64,000 bases of DNA, taken from the NCBI RefSeq assembly GCF_902459465.1, contig NC_047078.1:4984333-5048332 (forward strand), in the 5' to 3' direction. Below the pieces are notes generated by a model. It saw only the letters and a list, made by a program, of their open reading frames with translations. It was not told the origin of the DNA and ran no database searches. Shown here one piece after another: positions 31,997 through 42,700 of this stretch; the stretch's first letter is position 1, and the number at the start of each line of letters is the position of its first letter. The DNA is from Asterias rubens (taxonomy: Eukaryota; Echinodermata; Asteroidea; Forcipulatida; Asteriidae). The position numbers and the translations under genes are program-made.

Positions 31997-34900
31997 ATGC
32001 CTAGCTCAATTTGCACGAAGGTCAAGATAGTTTTTGTGTTAGCTCTGGCCACTCAGCTATTAACAAGTTGTCATGGGTGTGATCGAAAGCTGAATGTCAA
32101 CTACTACCCGACGGACAACCACCTCTTGAAGGCCCATGGTTTCCAGTGGAAGACTGTATCTTCTCCAGTGCTGTGTGGTCGAGACTGCTCCATCAGCCCC
32201 CAATGTCAATCATTCAACTACTGCTCCACCAACCATCTTTGTGAGTTGAATAATGCATCCAAAGCCACAACACCTGATGATACATTTCAGCTGCAAAGCT
32301 GTATTTATTATGAAGAGAACTTTGACACTTTGCCATCTGACGATGCACTGAAAACCACAGTGGTTCCGGTTACCACAACTGAAACCGTTTCTGTTCCAGA
32401 AACTGCGAAAGAAAGAGCCAACACTACAGCATCTGCCACCCATAGCAAAGTAGGGTCACAAACCATGCCCACAACTGATATCACTTCAGTTATAACAGAC
32501 ATAACCCAAGTTGACAGTACATCCCAGGCCGTAACTAAAGTTGTCAGTTTGTCCCAGGCAGTCTCAGCTTCCATTTTTGGAACAAGTTCAGTCGGTAACA
32601 CAACGGTAGCTGAAACCACACAATCAACATACTCCTCGTCAACAATTGAGAAAACGACTACTGGACCGGAGGCGAAGACTTCCGCGCAAGAGATGACAGT
32701 ACCAGAATCTAGCGACGAAATGTCTACTCTCACATCATCCACCACACATGCACAGCTCGACACCTCAACTGAAACTCTGACATTATCAAATGCACCTACA
32801 ATACTGCCTAAGAGTTGCAAGGACTTATTGTCAGATGGTTATGTAAGTAGTGACAAGTACACAATCTACCCTGATGGTCTGCCAGAGGGCGTCCAGGTCT
32901 ACTGTGACATGGAAACCGACGGTGGAGGCTGGATCGTCTTTCAGAGAAGACAAGATGGCTCCGTTGACTTTTACCGCAACTGGGATGAATACAAAGCAGG
33001 GTTCGGCGATCTCAATGGTGAGTTCTGGTTGGGCAATGACATTCTGCGTACATTAACTGGGAGTGGAGAGTGGCATCTACGTGTTAGTTTAACCGACTGG
33101 GACGGATACCCTCGTTGGGCCCTTTACAAGAGGTTTGCCATATCTGGTGACGAGTACAGAATCACTGTCAGCTTATATGATACTCTTAGTACAGCAAGCG
33201 ACTCAATGATGGCAAACCATAATGGGTATTCGTTCACAACATATGACCGTGACAACGATGCATACCAGAATAACTGTGCATGGAAATGGCAAGGTGCCTG
33301 GTGGTTTAAGAACTGCTTGGATTCTCATCTCAACGGTCGGTATTCTTCAAACCCGAATGTGGCCTCCTACTGGGGGATTCAGTGGTTATCTGGTTTTGGG
33401 GTTGGCTACTCCTTTAAAAAGTGCCAAATGGAAATACGAGAAGCGGAGGCTGAACCGGCAAATGGACTAACAAACCCACCAGGTACCTACACAAGCTGCA
33501 AAGAGTTATTATTATCAGGTACGAATGACGACAATGGACAATACACAATCTACCCCGATGGTCAGCCAGAGGGCGTCCAGGTCTACTGTGATATGGAGAC
33601 CGACGGTGGAGGCTGGATCGTGTTCCAGAGAAGACAAGATGGCTCCGTTGACTTTTACCGTAACTGGGATGAATACAAAGCAGGGTTCGGCGATCTCAAT
33701 GGTGAGTTCTGGTTGGGCAATGACATTCTGCGTACATTAACTGGGAGTGGAGAGTGGCACCTACGTGTTAGTTTAACCGACTGGGACGGATACCCTCGTT
33801 GGGCCCTTTACAAGAGGTTTGCCATATCTGGTGACGAGTACAGAATCACTGTCAGCTTATATGATACTCTTAGTACAGCAAGCGACTCAATGATGGCAAA
33901 CCATAATGGGTATTCGTTCACAACATTTGACCGTGACAACGATGAATACTATAATACTAACTGTGCATGGAAATGGGAAGGTGCCTGGTGGTTTAAGAAC
34001 TGCTTGGATTCTCATCTCAACGGTCGGTATTCTTCAAACCCGAATGTGGCCTCCTACTGGGGGATTCAGTGGTTATCTGGTTTTGGGGTTGGCTACTCCT
34101 TTAAAGAGTGCCACATGAAAATACGAGAAGCAGAGGCTGAAGCGGCAAATGGACTAACAAACCCACCAGGTACCTACAAAAGCTGCAAAGAGTTACTATT
34201 ATCAGGTACGAATGACGACAATGGACAATACACAATCTACCCCGATAGTCTGCCAGAGGGCGTCCAGGTCTACTGTGATATGGAGACCGACGGTGGAGGC
34301 TGGATCGTCTTTCAGAGAAGACAAGATGGCTCCGTTGACTTTTACCGCAACTGGGATGAATACAAAGCAGGGTTCGGCGATCTCAATGGTGAGTTCTGGT
34401 TGGGCAATGACATTCTGCGTACATTAACTGGGAGTGGAGAGTGGCATCTACGTGTTAGTTTAACCGACTGGGACGGATACCCTCGTTGGGCCCTTTACAA
34501 GAGGTTTGCCATATCTGGTGACGAGTACAGAATCACTGTCAGCTTATATGATACTCTTAGTACAGCAAGCGACTCAATGATGGCAAACCATAATGGGTAT
34601 TCGTTCACAACATATGACCGTGACAACGATGCATACCATAATAACTGTGCATGGAAATGGCAAGGTGCCTGGTGGTTTAAGAACTGCTTGGATTCTCATC
34701 TCAACGGTCGGTATTCTTCAAACCCGAATGTGGCCTCCTACTGGGGGATTCAGTGGTTATCTGGTTTTGGGGTTGGCTACTCCTTTAAAAAGTGCCAAAT
34801 GGAAATACGAGAAGCGGAGGCTGAACCGGCAAATGGACTAACAAACCCACCAGGTACCTACACAAGCTGCAAAGAGTTATTATTATCAGGTACGAATGAC

Positions 34901-35515
34901 GACAATGGACAATACACAATCTACCCCGATGGTCAGCCAGAGGGCGTCCAGGTCTACTGTGATATGGAGACCGACGGTGGAGGCTGGATCGTGTTCCAGA
35001 GAAGACAAGATGGCTCCGTTGACTTTTACCGTAACTGGGATGAATACAAAGCAGGGTTCGGCGATCTCAATGGTGAGTTCTGGTTGGGCAATGACATTCT
35101 GCGTACTTTAACTGGGAGTGGAGAGTGGCATCTACGTGTTAGCTTAACCGACTGGGACGGATACCCTCGTTGGGCCCTTTACAAGAGGTTTGCCATATCT
35201 GGTGACGAGTACAGAATCACTGTCAGCTTATATGATACTCTTAGTACAGCAAGCGACTCAATGATGGCAAACCATAATGGGTATTCGTTCACAACATTTG
35301 ACCATGACAACGATGCATACCAGAATAACTGTGCATGGAAATGGGAAGGTGCCTGGTGGTTTAAAAACTGCTTGGATTCTCATCTCAACGGTCGGTATTC
35401 TCAAACCCCAAATGTGGCCTACTACACGGGGATTCAGTGGTTATCTGGTTTTGGGGTTGGCTACTCCTTTAAAGAATGCAACATGAAAATACGAGAAGCA
35501 GAGACTGAAGACTAA
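31997..35515 (+). CDS. Secreted four-domain fibrinogen-related protein (lectin-like)
   Basis: One uninterrupted frame of 1172 codons plus TAA, with no intron needed. I chose the ATG at 31997 because a signal peptide follows at once (MPSSICTKVKIVFVLALATQ, cleavage near residue 25-27); the frame is open upstream but has no ATG. Residues 28-102 hold seven cysteines (28, 60, 64, 70, 76, 82, 102) and resemble a PAN/apple-type module. Residues about 110-270 are a Ser/Thr-rich, mucin-like linker. Four fibrinogen C-terminal domains begin near residues 273, 500, 729 and 957, each with DGGGWIVFQRRQDGSVDFYR, the GDLNGEFWLGND core, the calcium-site motif D-R/H-D-N-D and WGIQWLSGFG. Fibrinogen-related proteins are known as ficolin/tachylectin-like pattern-recognition lectins in invertebrate immunity; that role here is inferred. 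Where ficolins and tachylectins usually have WWY and C-H, all four domains read WWF and C-L. Coding repeats of 681-687 bp are nearly identical in an ABAB order. Confidence 0.93.
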   Translation: MPSSICTKVKIVFVLALATQLLTSCHGCDRKLNVNYYPTDNHLLKAHGFQWKTVSSPVLCGRDCSISPQCQSFNYCSTNHLCELNNASKATTPDDTFQLQSCIYYEENFDTLPSDDALKTTVVPVTTTETVSVPETAKERANTTASATHSKVGSQTMPTTDITSVITDITQVDSTSQAVTKVVSLSQAVSASIFGTSSVGNTTVAETTQSTYSSSTIEKTTTGPEAKTSAQEMTVPESSDEMSTLTSSTTHAQLDTSTETLTLSNAPTILPKSCKDLLSDGYVSSDKYTIYPDGLPEGVQVYCDMETDGGGWIVFQRRQDGSVDFYRNWDEYKAGFGDLNGEFWLGNDILRTLTGSGEWHLRVSLTDWDGYPRWALYKRFAISGDEYRITVSLYDTLSTASDSMMANHNGYSFTTYDRDNDAYQNNCAWKWQGAWWFKNCLDSHLNGRYSSNPNVASYWGIQWLSGFGVGYSFKKCQMEIREAEAEPANGLTNPPGTYTSCKELLLSGTNDDNGQYTIYPDGQPEGVQVYCDMETDGGGWIVFQRRQDGSVDFYRNWDEYKAGFGDLNGEFWLGNDILRTLTGSGEWHLRVSLTDWDGYPRWALYKRFAISGDEYRITVSLYDTLSTASDSMMANHNGYSFTTFDRDNDEYYNTNCAWKWEGAWWFKNCLDSHLNGRYSSNPNVASYWGIQWLSGFGVGYSFKECHMKIREAEAEAANGLTNPPGTYKSCKELLLSGTNDDNGQYTIYPDSLPEGVQVYCDMETDGGGWIVFQRRQDGSVDFYRNWDEYKAGFGDLNGEFWLGNDILRTLTGSGEWHLRVSLTDWDGYPRWALYKRFAISGDEYRITVSLYDTLSTASDSMMANHNGYSFTTYDRDNDAYHNNCAWKWQGAWWFKNCLDSHLNGRYSSNPNVASYWGIQWLSGFGVGYSFKKCQMEIREAEAEPANGLTNPPGTYTSCKELLLSGTNDDNGQYTIYPDGQPEGVQVYCDMETDGGGWIVFQRRQDGSVDFYRNWDEYKAGFGDLNGEFWLGNDILRTLTGSGEWHLRVSLTDWDGYPRWALYKRFAISGDEYRITVSLYDTLSTASDSMMANHNGYSFTTFDHDNDAYQNNCAWKWEGAWWFKNCLDSHLNGRYSQTPNVAYYTGIQWLSGFGVGYSFKECNMKIREAETED

Positions 35516-36180
35516 CAAACTCACCAGGTACCTACAAGAGCTGCAAAGAGTTACTATTATCAGGTACTAATGACAATGGACAATACACAATCTACCCTGG
35601 GATGATGGTCTGCCAGAGGGCGTCCAGATCTACTGTGACATGGAGACCGACGGTGGAGGCTTGATCTTGTTCCAGAGAAGACAAGATGGCTCTGTTGACT
35701 TTTACCGCAACTGGGGTGAATACCAAGCAGAGTTTGGGGACCTCAATGGTGAGTTCTGGCTGGGCAATGACATTCTGCGTACATTAACTGCGACTGGACG
35801 GTGGCACCTACGTGTTGAGTTGACTGACTGGAATGATAATTCTCAATTGGCCCTTTACAGGAGTTTTGCTTAATCTGGTGATGATTACAAAATCACTGTC
35901 AGCTGGTTTGAGAGCCAGACAACAGGTGACTCACTGGGACTTGACAATGGATTATCCTTTCACTACAAGGGATCGTGACTGCGATTCATGTTGACTAGAA
36001 AAATGTGCAGTAAAACGGGAAGGTGCCTGGTGGTTCGTTGGGTGTTTTGACGCGCATCTTAGTGGTAAATACTATCCTTACGGAAGTGTTAAAAACAGTC
36101 AAGGGATCCAGTGGGGATATGGGGAGGATTCGATTACTCATTCAAGAAATGCAGCATGAAAATAAGAGAAATATAAAGAC
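35516..36180 (+). pseudogene. Broken fifth fibrinogen domain
   Basis: Sequence homologous to the upstream units continues past the stop: the unit begins near 35539 and METDGGG is readable from 35640. A 10-bp deletion at 35510/35511 (compare the unit 2 to 3 junction) creates the TAA that ends the gene. There is also a short insertion near 35598, a TAA at 35871-35873 where intact units read GCCATATCT, and later frame breaks. It is more diverged than units 1-4, so it escaped recent homogenisation. It probably serves as 3' UTR of the gene. Confidence 0.9.
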
Positions 36181-36189
36181 TAATCACTT

Positions 36190-36195
36190 AATAAA
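36190..36195 (+). promoter_or_regulatory. Possible polyadenylation signal
   Basis: AATAAA just after the broken fifth domain and followed by a T-rich stretch; the first such hexamer after the end of the fibrinogen repeat homology. Another lies near 36270. Confidence 0.45.
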
Positions 36196-36809
36196 TGTTG
36201 TCTTTTTTTGTTGAATTTTGTAAACATGTCATTTTAGTTTTGGCATGTTACGTGTTTTAATCCAAACAGAATAAATAATAAATATAATTATTAAAGGTAA
36301 ATCATTACGGAAATATTCAAAACAGTAAAAAGTGGGGCTACGGGGGTAGGAGGGGGGTGGGGGTTGGAGATTTGAATACCTATTCAAGAAGCGCATAACA
36401 TGCGTTTCGTTTAATAGTCAACAACCGTGTACGGCCAATTGAGTTTCACACAGTGTTCCTCTTTAATAATTGAAGGAAAAGACTTTTATTACATTTTGTA
36501 AATATAAACTGCATTTCTTGGAATTTTATTATGCTTTTTAAATTTTGTCTGCAAGCAGATTTAGAAGAAAAAAAACCAAGAGTTTATGCGCACACATTAT
36601 TAGAAATAATGTACAGTTATTATAAATTTCGTTAGAGTAAATTGTATAATAATGCCATCCTCAAAGGACGGTTTGTAGTAACGTAGTGTTTGAAACTCTT
36701 TTCTCGTTACGAATTTCTCGGTGTTGGAACATAAAAAAGATGAAACGTTTTCCGGTCAAAGTTGACAAACACAGATGTACATTTCACTTTAAAAGTCTTG
36801 CATTCAGTC

Positions 36810-37235
36810 AAAACCACTACTCAATGCTGTCCATGGTCTCTCTCCTCATTACATTTCTGAACTGATAACGCCATACACTCCGACAAGGTCCCTTAGATCC
36901 TCTTCACAGCTTCTCCTACAAGTTCCCCCATACAGAACAAAAACGTACGGTAAAAGAACCTTTGCTTTCAGCGCACCCACCCTTTGGAACTCTCTTCCTG
37001 CAGGCTACCCTCCGTTCCCAGATAAACCCGGACCTCTTCAAATCCCATCGCAAAACTCACTTGTTCACTCAATCTTTTTTGTAATATTGTATTGTTAATA
37101 GTTTATTTGTTGCTTTCTATTGTATAAATGTGTTTATTTGTTTTGTAAAGCGCATTGTGAGTACTTGCAGTACTGAAATGCGCTAATAAGCATTTCTTCC
37201 TCTTATTATTGGTATTATTATTATTATTACTCAAC
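36810..37235 (+). mobile_element. 3' end of a non-LTR retrotransposon (LINE)
   Basis: One frame reads HGLSPHYISELITPYTPTRS, then SSSQLLLQVP, RTKTYGKRTFAFSAPTLWNS and LP. This is the familiar C-terminal tail of jockey/CR1-like reverse transcriptase ORFs. A frame break follows, then an AAAGCGCATTGTGAGTAC 3' tail and a TATTATT simple repeat, the usual LINE terminus. 5' truncated. Confidence 0.8.
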
Positions 37236-37316
37236 ATTGCTTCGAGGGTATATGAAATCAGCATTATATTCAACTTCAATTCATAAATAATTTTGTTTAA
37301 TTAACTCGGTATTAAA

Positions 37317-38084
37317 TTATAATTTGGATCGGGAGAGTTGGTCTATGCATGGAGGAATAATGGTCTGTGTGAAGCGTTTGAAACCGTCTGTTATGAAAAA
37401 TTATGGTAAGAAAAAAGTTCCACACAAAAAAATGCCTCGACAAAGTTGCATGGTTTTCCTTAAACGTCTTACTTAAACTGCAACACCAATTTGTTGAGTC
37501 AAATTTTTGAGTCCACCAAATGGCCGACCGAAATAGTTCGCAAAGTAACAGAAAAGTCTTGCAATTTCGTGGTATATTTTTGAGTGGATCATTACATTAT
37601 ACTTTTAAAATATCGTTCTAAACCATAATGCGTTTTTAACAAAATGTTTTAAAGGCAGTAGACACTATCGGTAATTACTAAAAATAATTATTAGCATAAC
37701 AGGTTTCTTAGTAACGAGTTATGGGGAGAGGCTGATAGTATAAAACATTGTGAGAAACGGCTCCTTCTGAAGTAATGTAGAGAAAGAAGTATTGTTTTCA
37801 CGAATTCGATTTCGAGACCTCAGATTTAGAATTTGAGGTCTCGAAATCAAGCATCTGAAAGCACACAACTTTGTGAGACAAAGGGTGGTTTTTTTCTTCA
37901 TTATTATCTTGCAAATTCAACGACCGAATGAGCTCAAATTTCACAGGTTTGTTATTTTATGCATATGTTGAAGTACACCAACTGTGAAGGCTAGTCTTTG
38001 ACAAAATACCAATAGACGTGTCCAGTGTCTTTGAACACTTTTCATAGACCAACTCGCCCGATCCAAGGCACCGTGTACTTTAAA
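37317..38084. mobile_element. Family D element carrying a nested family A MITE
   Basis: Family D ends (GGATCGGGAGAGTTGGTCTA; GACCAACTCGCCCGATCCAA) and middle (CCAAATGGCCGACCG) are present. A full family A copy occupies 37649-38034 (TTAA-AGGCAGTAGACACTATCGG ... GTGTCCAGTGTCTTTGAA). A inserted into D, so D is older at this locus. Confidence 0.8.
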
Positions 38085-38481
38085 TAGTAAGTGTCGACTG
38101 ATGTGCATTCTGTACTGTGTATTGTGTGTTAAAGTATTTGAGAATTAAAAATAGTACAATATTATAATGTACTTCGACTTTATATAAATTCTGCTGTTTG
38201 TGTAATTCTGGTGAATGCATGAAGAAGCTGAAAAGCACGGCAGGAAAAAAGGAGTATAAGCAAAAACACCAAAGCAATCAATTAAAAGGAATATTTAGAG
38301 CTCTTTAAACGAATTGAGTATTAAAAAAAATGCACCAATCATCCAAAGTTTAAAGTAATCTCTACTTAATTAAAAATATATCTAACTGGAGGGTCATTGT
38401 TATTTTAGTACGCAATTAGTAACGGCACATATTATAAACCTAAGTACTTTAAGTGATTAAGAATTTAACCCTCTATAGTCC

Positions 38482-38838
38482 CTGCACCGCCCGAGTTTCT
38501 GAAAACCAATTTTTCAAGATTCTTGCAGTAAACAACTGGAATCGTAGTTAAATTTTTAAAAGATAGCTTAATATTTATGCACAATTTTTTACCCTTTCGG
38601 TAATGTTTGTATAAAAGTACAAGCTCCCATTGGGAACAATAATCGGCTCTCGAATATTTTTTTGTAAGGATAAAATGGACACAATAGCTTTTCAAGGCTT
38701 TTATCTGACTCAATGCTCAAACTAATTAAATGCGAAGGCGTTAGTTTTCGACAATATCAATATTAATGATGAATAAATACAATTTCCTTTGTGTTTACTA
38801 ATTGGTATGAGCTAAATTATTTCATCGTCGTTAGCTTC
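38482..38838 (+). repeat. Right direct repeat flanking the fibrinogen-domain gene
   Basis: Copy of 30093-30530 with small deletions (TGCACCGCCCGAG, CAAGATTCTTGCAGTAAA, GACACAATAGCTTTTCAAGG, GAAGGCGTTAGTTTTCGACA). Confidence 0.85.
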
Positions 38839-38873
38839 GATGAAATAATTTAGCTCATACCAATTAGTGTATA
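38803..38873. repeat. Perfect short hairpin
   Basis: CTAATTGGTATGAGCTAAAT...TTTCATCG and its exact complement, about 30-bp arms with a loop of about 10 bp (TCGTTAGCTT). The left copy of the flanking repeat (30480-30530) has only one arm. Confidence 0.85.
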
Positions 38874-38885
38874 GGCTTGTTCATA

Positions 38886-39302
38886 GTATAGGTTTTCTTG
38901 GTCAAATTCGGCAAATGAGCAGTCAATTTCATTTTCATGCGTTCGAATTAAAGCTGTTTTGCCTCTCCAATTGTTACTGCGTTTCAAATTCAGAATTCGG
39001 CCATTCAATTTGGTTTTGGGTCGAGTCAAATTCCTTTAGCACTCTGTTCAAGTTAGCGTAGCGTCATTCTTTTTCGTGACACACACGCCTCAAGAAGCGT
39101 CTGCGAATTTGAATGCTGCTTTGATGAATTGTTAAATTGAATGATTATTTTGTTAATTCGAATGACGCAACATTTCATTTGACTAGTCTTAAAACGAAAT
39201 CGAATGACCCTTTTAAGTAGCATTCGATTTAGCGCGAAATAGAATAGTTTGGAGGTTGATTTGGCTGCTCATTTGCCGACATTGACCGAGAAAACCTATT
39301 AT
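38886..39302. mobile_element. Inverted-repeat element of about 415 bp
   Basis: Ends ATAGGTTTTCTTGGTCAAAT and GACCGAGAAAACCTAT, with inner GGCAAATGAGCAGTCAA / TTGGCTGCTCATTTGCC. Terminal inverted repeats are about 38 bp; no coding capacity. Confidence 0.75.
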
Positions 39303-39794
39303 TATCTAGCAGCATTATTATGTAATCCTACCCTGTGAGCTGCTACAGAAAAAGACGAAACAAAAAACTCTCTCGAAACCACAACGAAAGTGTTAATGAC
39401 CTCTATGGGTTCGATCAGAGTGCATGGTGAACTCTTTAGGAAACCCATAATTTAGGCTTAAAGCTCACCTTTACATATAAACAATTACCATAAAATTACT
39501 TCACATTATTATTGCAGGTAGGGTTTATAATTCTTACTTAATTGATTTTTCTATGACAAAGTTAATAATGTAGCTGCAATAAAACTCATGATGCATGCCT
39601 TCCAAAATAGTAATTTACGGTTATTTAATTTATAATATCGTTTTTGTCGCTCTCGTCCCCGCGTGTTTCGTTTTGTCTTAAAAAAATAATTAGAGTGAAT
39701 GTCGTTATTGTTCACGTAGAGATGAGCAAAATTCAGTATAAAAATGCTTTACAAATTCGTTGGAGTCAGAAAGGGAAAACTGAAGTCCTACAGA

Positions 39795-42700
39795 ATGAAG
39801 ATCTCAGTACTGTTAGCTGTGTCGTTGGCACTTGCCGTTTCGGCCAAGCCAAGTGGGGTAAAATATTCATGTTTATTGTAGAGGAGCTGTTTTCCACTCC
39901 CCTTTCCATTATTTATCAGGTTTTTTTTTAGTTATCATTTCCCTGTCATTTTGTTACCTTTGTGTTGCACACCGGAATATTAATTTTAGATTTTATACTT
40001 TCTTTTACTTTGTGTGCGTATGAATATTTGATTATTTTACTTTGCTTCTTTTTAGGTAAAGCGTGCACTCGATCATTTGTTTTAGTATTAATTATTAACA
40101 AAATAAGAAACATGTGACATTCTTCACAGGAGTTGTCCTCAAACGAAGAGACTGGTCACCTGTCAGCTTTGATTGAGAATAGAGCATTGCGACTAGGTTC
40201 CTCAGATGTATACAGAATCTTTGGAGCCCAGGATCACGACGATGGTAAGAACCTTGTTGTGAAACTTGTGGAAATCACAGATAATAATATTATGTCGATT
40301 CGTGTTGTTTTTAGTGATGAACTTATTCGACAGACTCTGAAAGGCAGTGTACACTATTGGTAATTACTCAAAGTAATTATTAGAACCTTAATTGGTAATG
40401 TGGAGAGGTTGATAGTATAAAGCATTGTGAGAAACGGCTCCCCCTAAAGTAACGTAGTTTTCGAGAAAGAAGTAATTTCTCGCGAATTTTAGTTCGTGAC
40501 CTCAGAATCTGAAAGCACACAACTTCGTGTGACAAAAGCGTTTTTTTTTCTTGCATTATTATCTCACAACTTCGACGACCGATTGAGCTTAAATTTTCAC
40601 AGGTTGTTTATTGTATGCATGTGTTGAGATATATATCAAGAGAAAAGACTGGTATTTTATAATTACCAATAGTGTCCAGTGTCACAACCGAATGACCTCT
40701 CGGACACACAAATGACTCGACTTAATCGGTGCATATTCCTGAAATAAAAATCTACCATCATCATCATCATCATCATCACCCCACATCCCCATCATCACCG
40801 TCATCGTTCTAATGTCTGCAGAAATTATTTAAAATGTTAATTATCGACTTCTTTTTGCCATTGTTTGTGTTTTTTCTTTAGACATGTACCCATACCCAGA
40901 CACTCCACGAGATATCAAGATAGCTTATAACACGTTTTTGTTGCCATGTTGTTTACTTAAAGGCAGTGGACACTATTGGTAATTACTCAAAATAATTATC
41001 ATAACAAAACCTTTCTTGGTTACGAGTAATGGGGAGAGGTTGATAGTATAAAACATTGTGAGAAACAGCTCCCTCTGAAGTGACGTATTTTTTGAGAAAG
41101 AAGTAATTTTCCACGAATTTTTCGAGACCTCAAGTTTAGAATTTGAGGTCTCGAAATCAAGCATCAGAAAGCACACAACTTCGTGTGACATGGGTGTTTT
41201 TTCTTTAAATATGTTAAGATACACCAACTGTGAAGACTATAGTCTTTGACAATTACCAATAGTGTCCACTATCTTTAATGCAGCACCTGAGTACGAAATT
41301 GTCTACCCTAAGATACAAACGGAAGAGGGCGCTGTTGCAATCACCAGCGACGAATCCCCCGCGGATTCTCTCCAGATTACTGTAGATGCCTTCGGAGAAA
41401 CTCTCCATTTGAACCTACGTCATGATGACGAAGGCGTTGTCACGCGAGAAATGGTGAGAATATCTGAAGAAGGAGAGTTCAAGATCCCACTCCGTACAGA
41501 TCGTATGTACTCTGGAACGGTCACCTCTGACCCGGAGTCCATTGTCTCAGCAGAAACCAGTCATGGATTGGTAAGTGTTTGTTGACAACCTACCAAAAAA
41601 AAAAAAATCTCTTAGTACAATCTGAACAGTACATTTGTATGGATTTGGGTACTTTTTGTAACATTAACTTGAATAACGTTAAACTTAAACCGTTTAAAGA
41701 TAATGATAGAGGAAAGCCTACGTTAACATTACTTGCTGAGGTGCTGTAGTTTAGAAATGTGTTAAACAGTGTAACGTAAATACGTTTTACATGCCAACAT
41801 AATTGTGACTCGTTTTACTTAAAAGCTGCAGCACCTCATCAAGTATAAGGGAAACTTTCTACTATCATTATTTTCAAACTGTGCGAGTTTTTACTGTAAA
41901 TCTGTGTAAAATTATGTCCTACAAAAGGTACCCGGGGGTCGATTTCACAACGAGTTAGGACTAGTCCTAACTTAGGACGAGATATACAAATTGCATGGAT
42001 AGTCCTAAGTTAGGACGAGTAACTGGTCCTAGCTCGAGATAAGACTAGTCGTAACTCCTTGTGAAATCCACCCCGGACCCTTTGGTAATACCAGAGTAGT
42101 GACGAGGTTTTTTCAAACCAGGGCCCAATTTCATGGATTAGCAAAGAATCATGGCTTACGGTACGGAAAAAGCGAATAATGGCGTGCGCTTTATGTCAAG
42201 CGTGTTAATTTCACGGGTAAGTGGGGAATTTTGGCTTGTGCACGTGCGTGCTTGTGGGTTCGTAAGACATCGTGGTTGAACAAAGTTACCAATGTGCTAC
42301 CAAAGTGGTCATGCACTGCAATTTGGTTGCCTTCAAGTTGCCCGTTACCAATTGCTGGGTTCATAATGAACTAACAATGATATTGTACTATTTATTTTTA
42401 CTCTCTTGTAGACTGCAATCATTTTCTATGAAAAGGGAACGATGGTAGTCCAACCATTGAGCGGGGAAAACGCACTGGAGATGGCAACCTTAGGACTTGG
42501 TCATCCTCATGTCGTGTACAAGGGCAATGACGACGATGTTATGTGTGGAACGGGTAAGAAATACAAGACAGCGCACGTCAAAAGCATCATATAAAAACAA
42601 AACGGGACCACTTTGGAAACAAAGACAAACACACGCATTCGGATCAAAGTGTTCGAGTAGCTAAGACTTGCACGGTCTTTTATAGATCCCCCAGCCTAAT

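Noticed and set aside
32308-32820. 170-codon antisense frame opposite the Ser/Thr-rich linker
   Set aside because: A by-product of biased codon use in the linker; no start context, splice sites or family resemblance.
40882-40950. Possible extra metalloprotease exon starting after TTTTTTCTTTAG (reads DMYPYPDTPRDIKIAY)
   Set aside because: The acceptor looks good, but no donor keeps the frame before the MITE at 40957. Exon 2 (phase 1) joins directly to exon 3 at 41284 with a continuous frame, so this segment is not needed. It may be a decoy or a lost exon.
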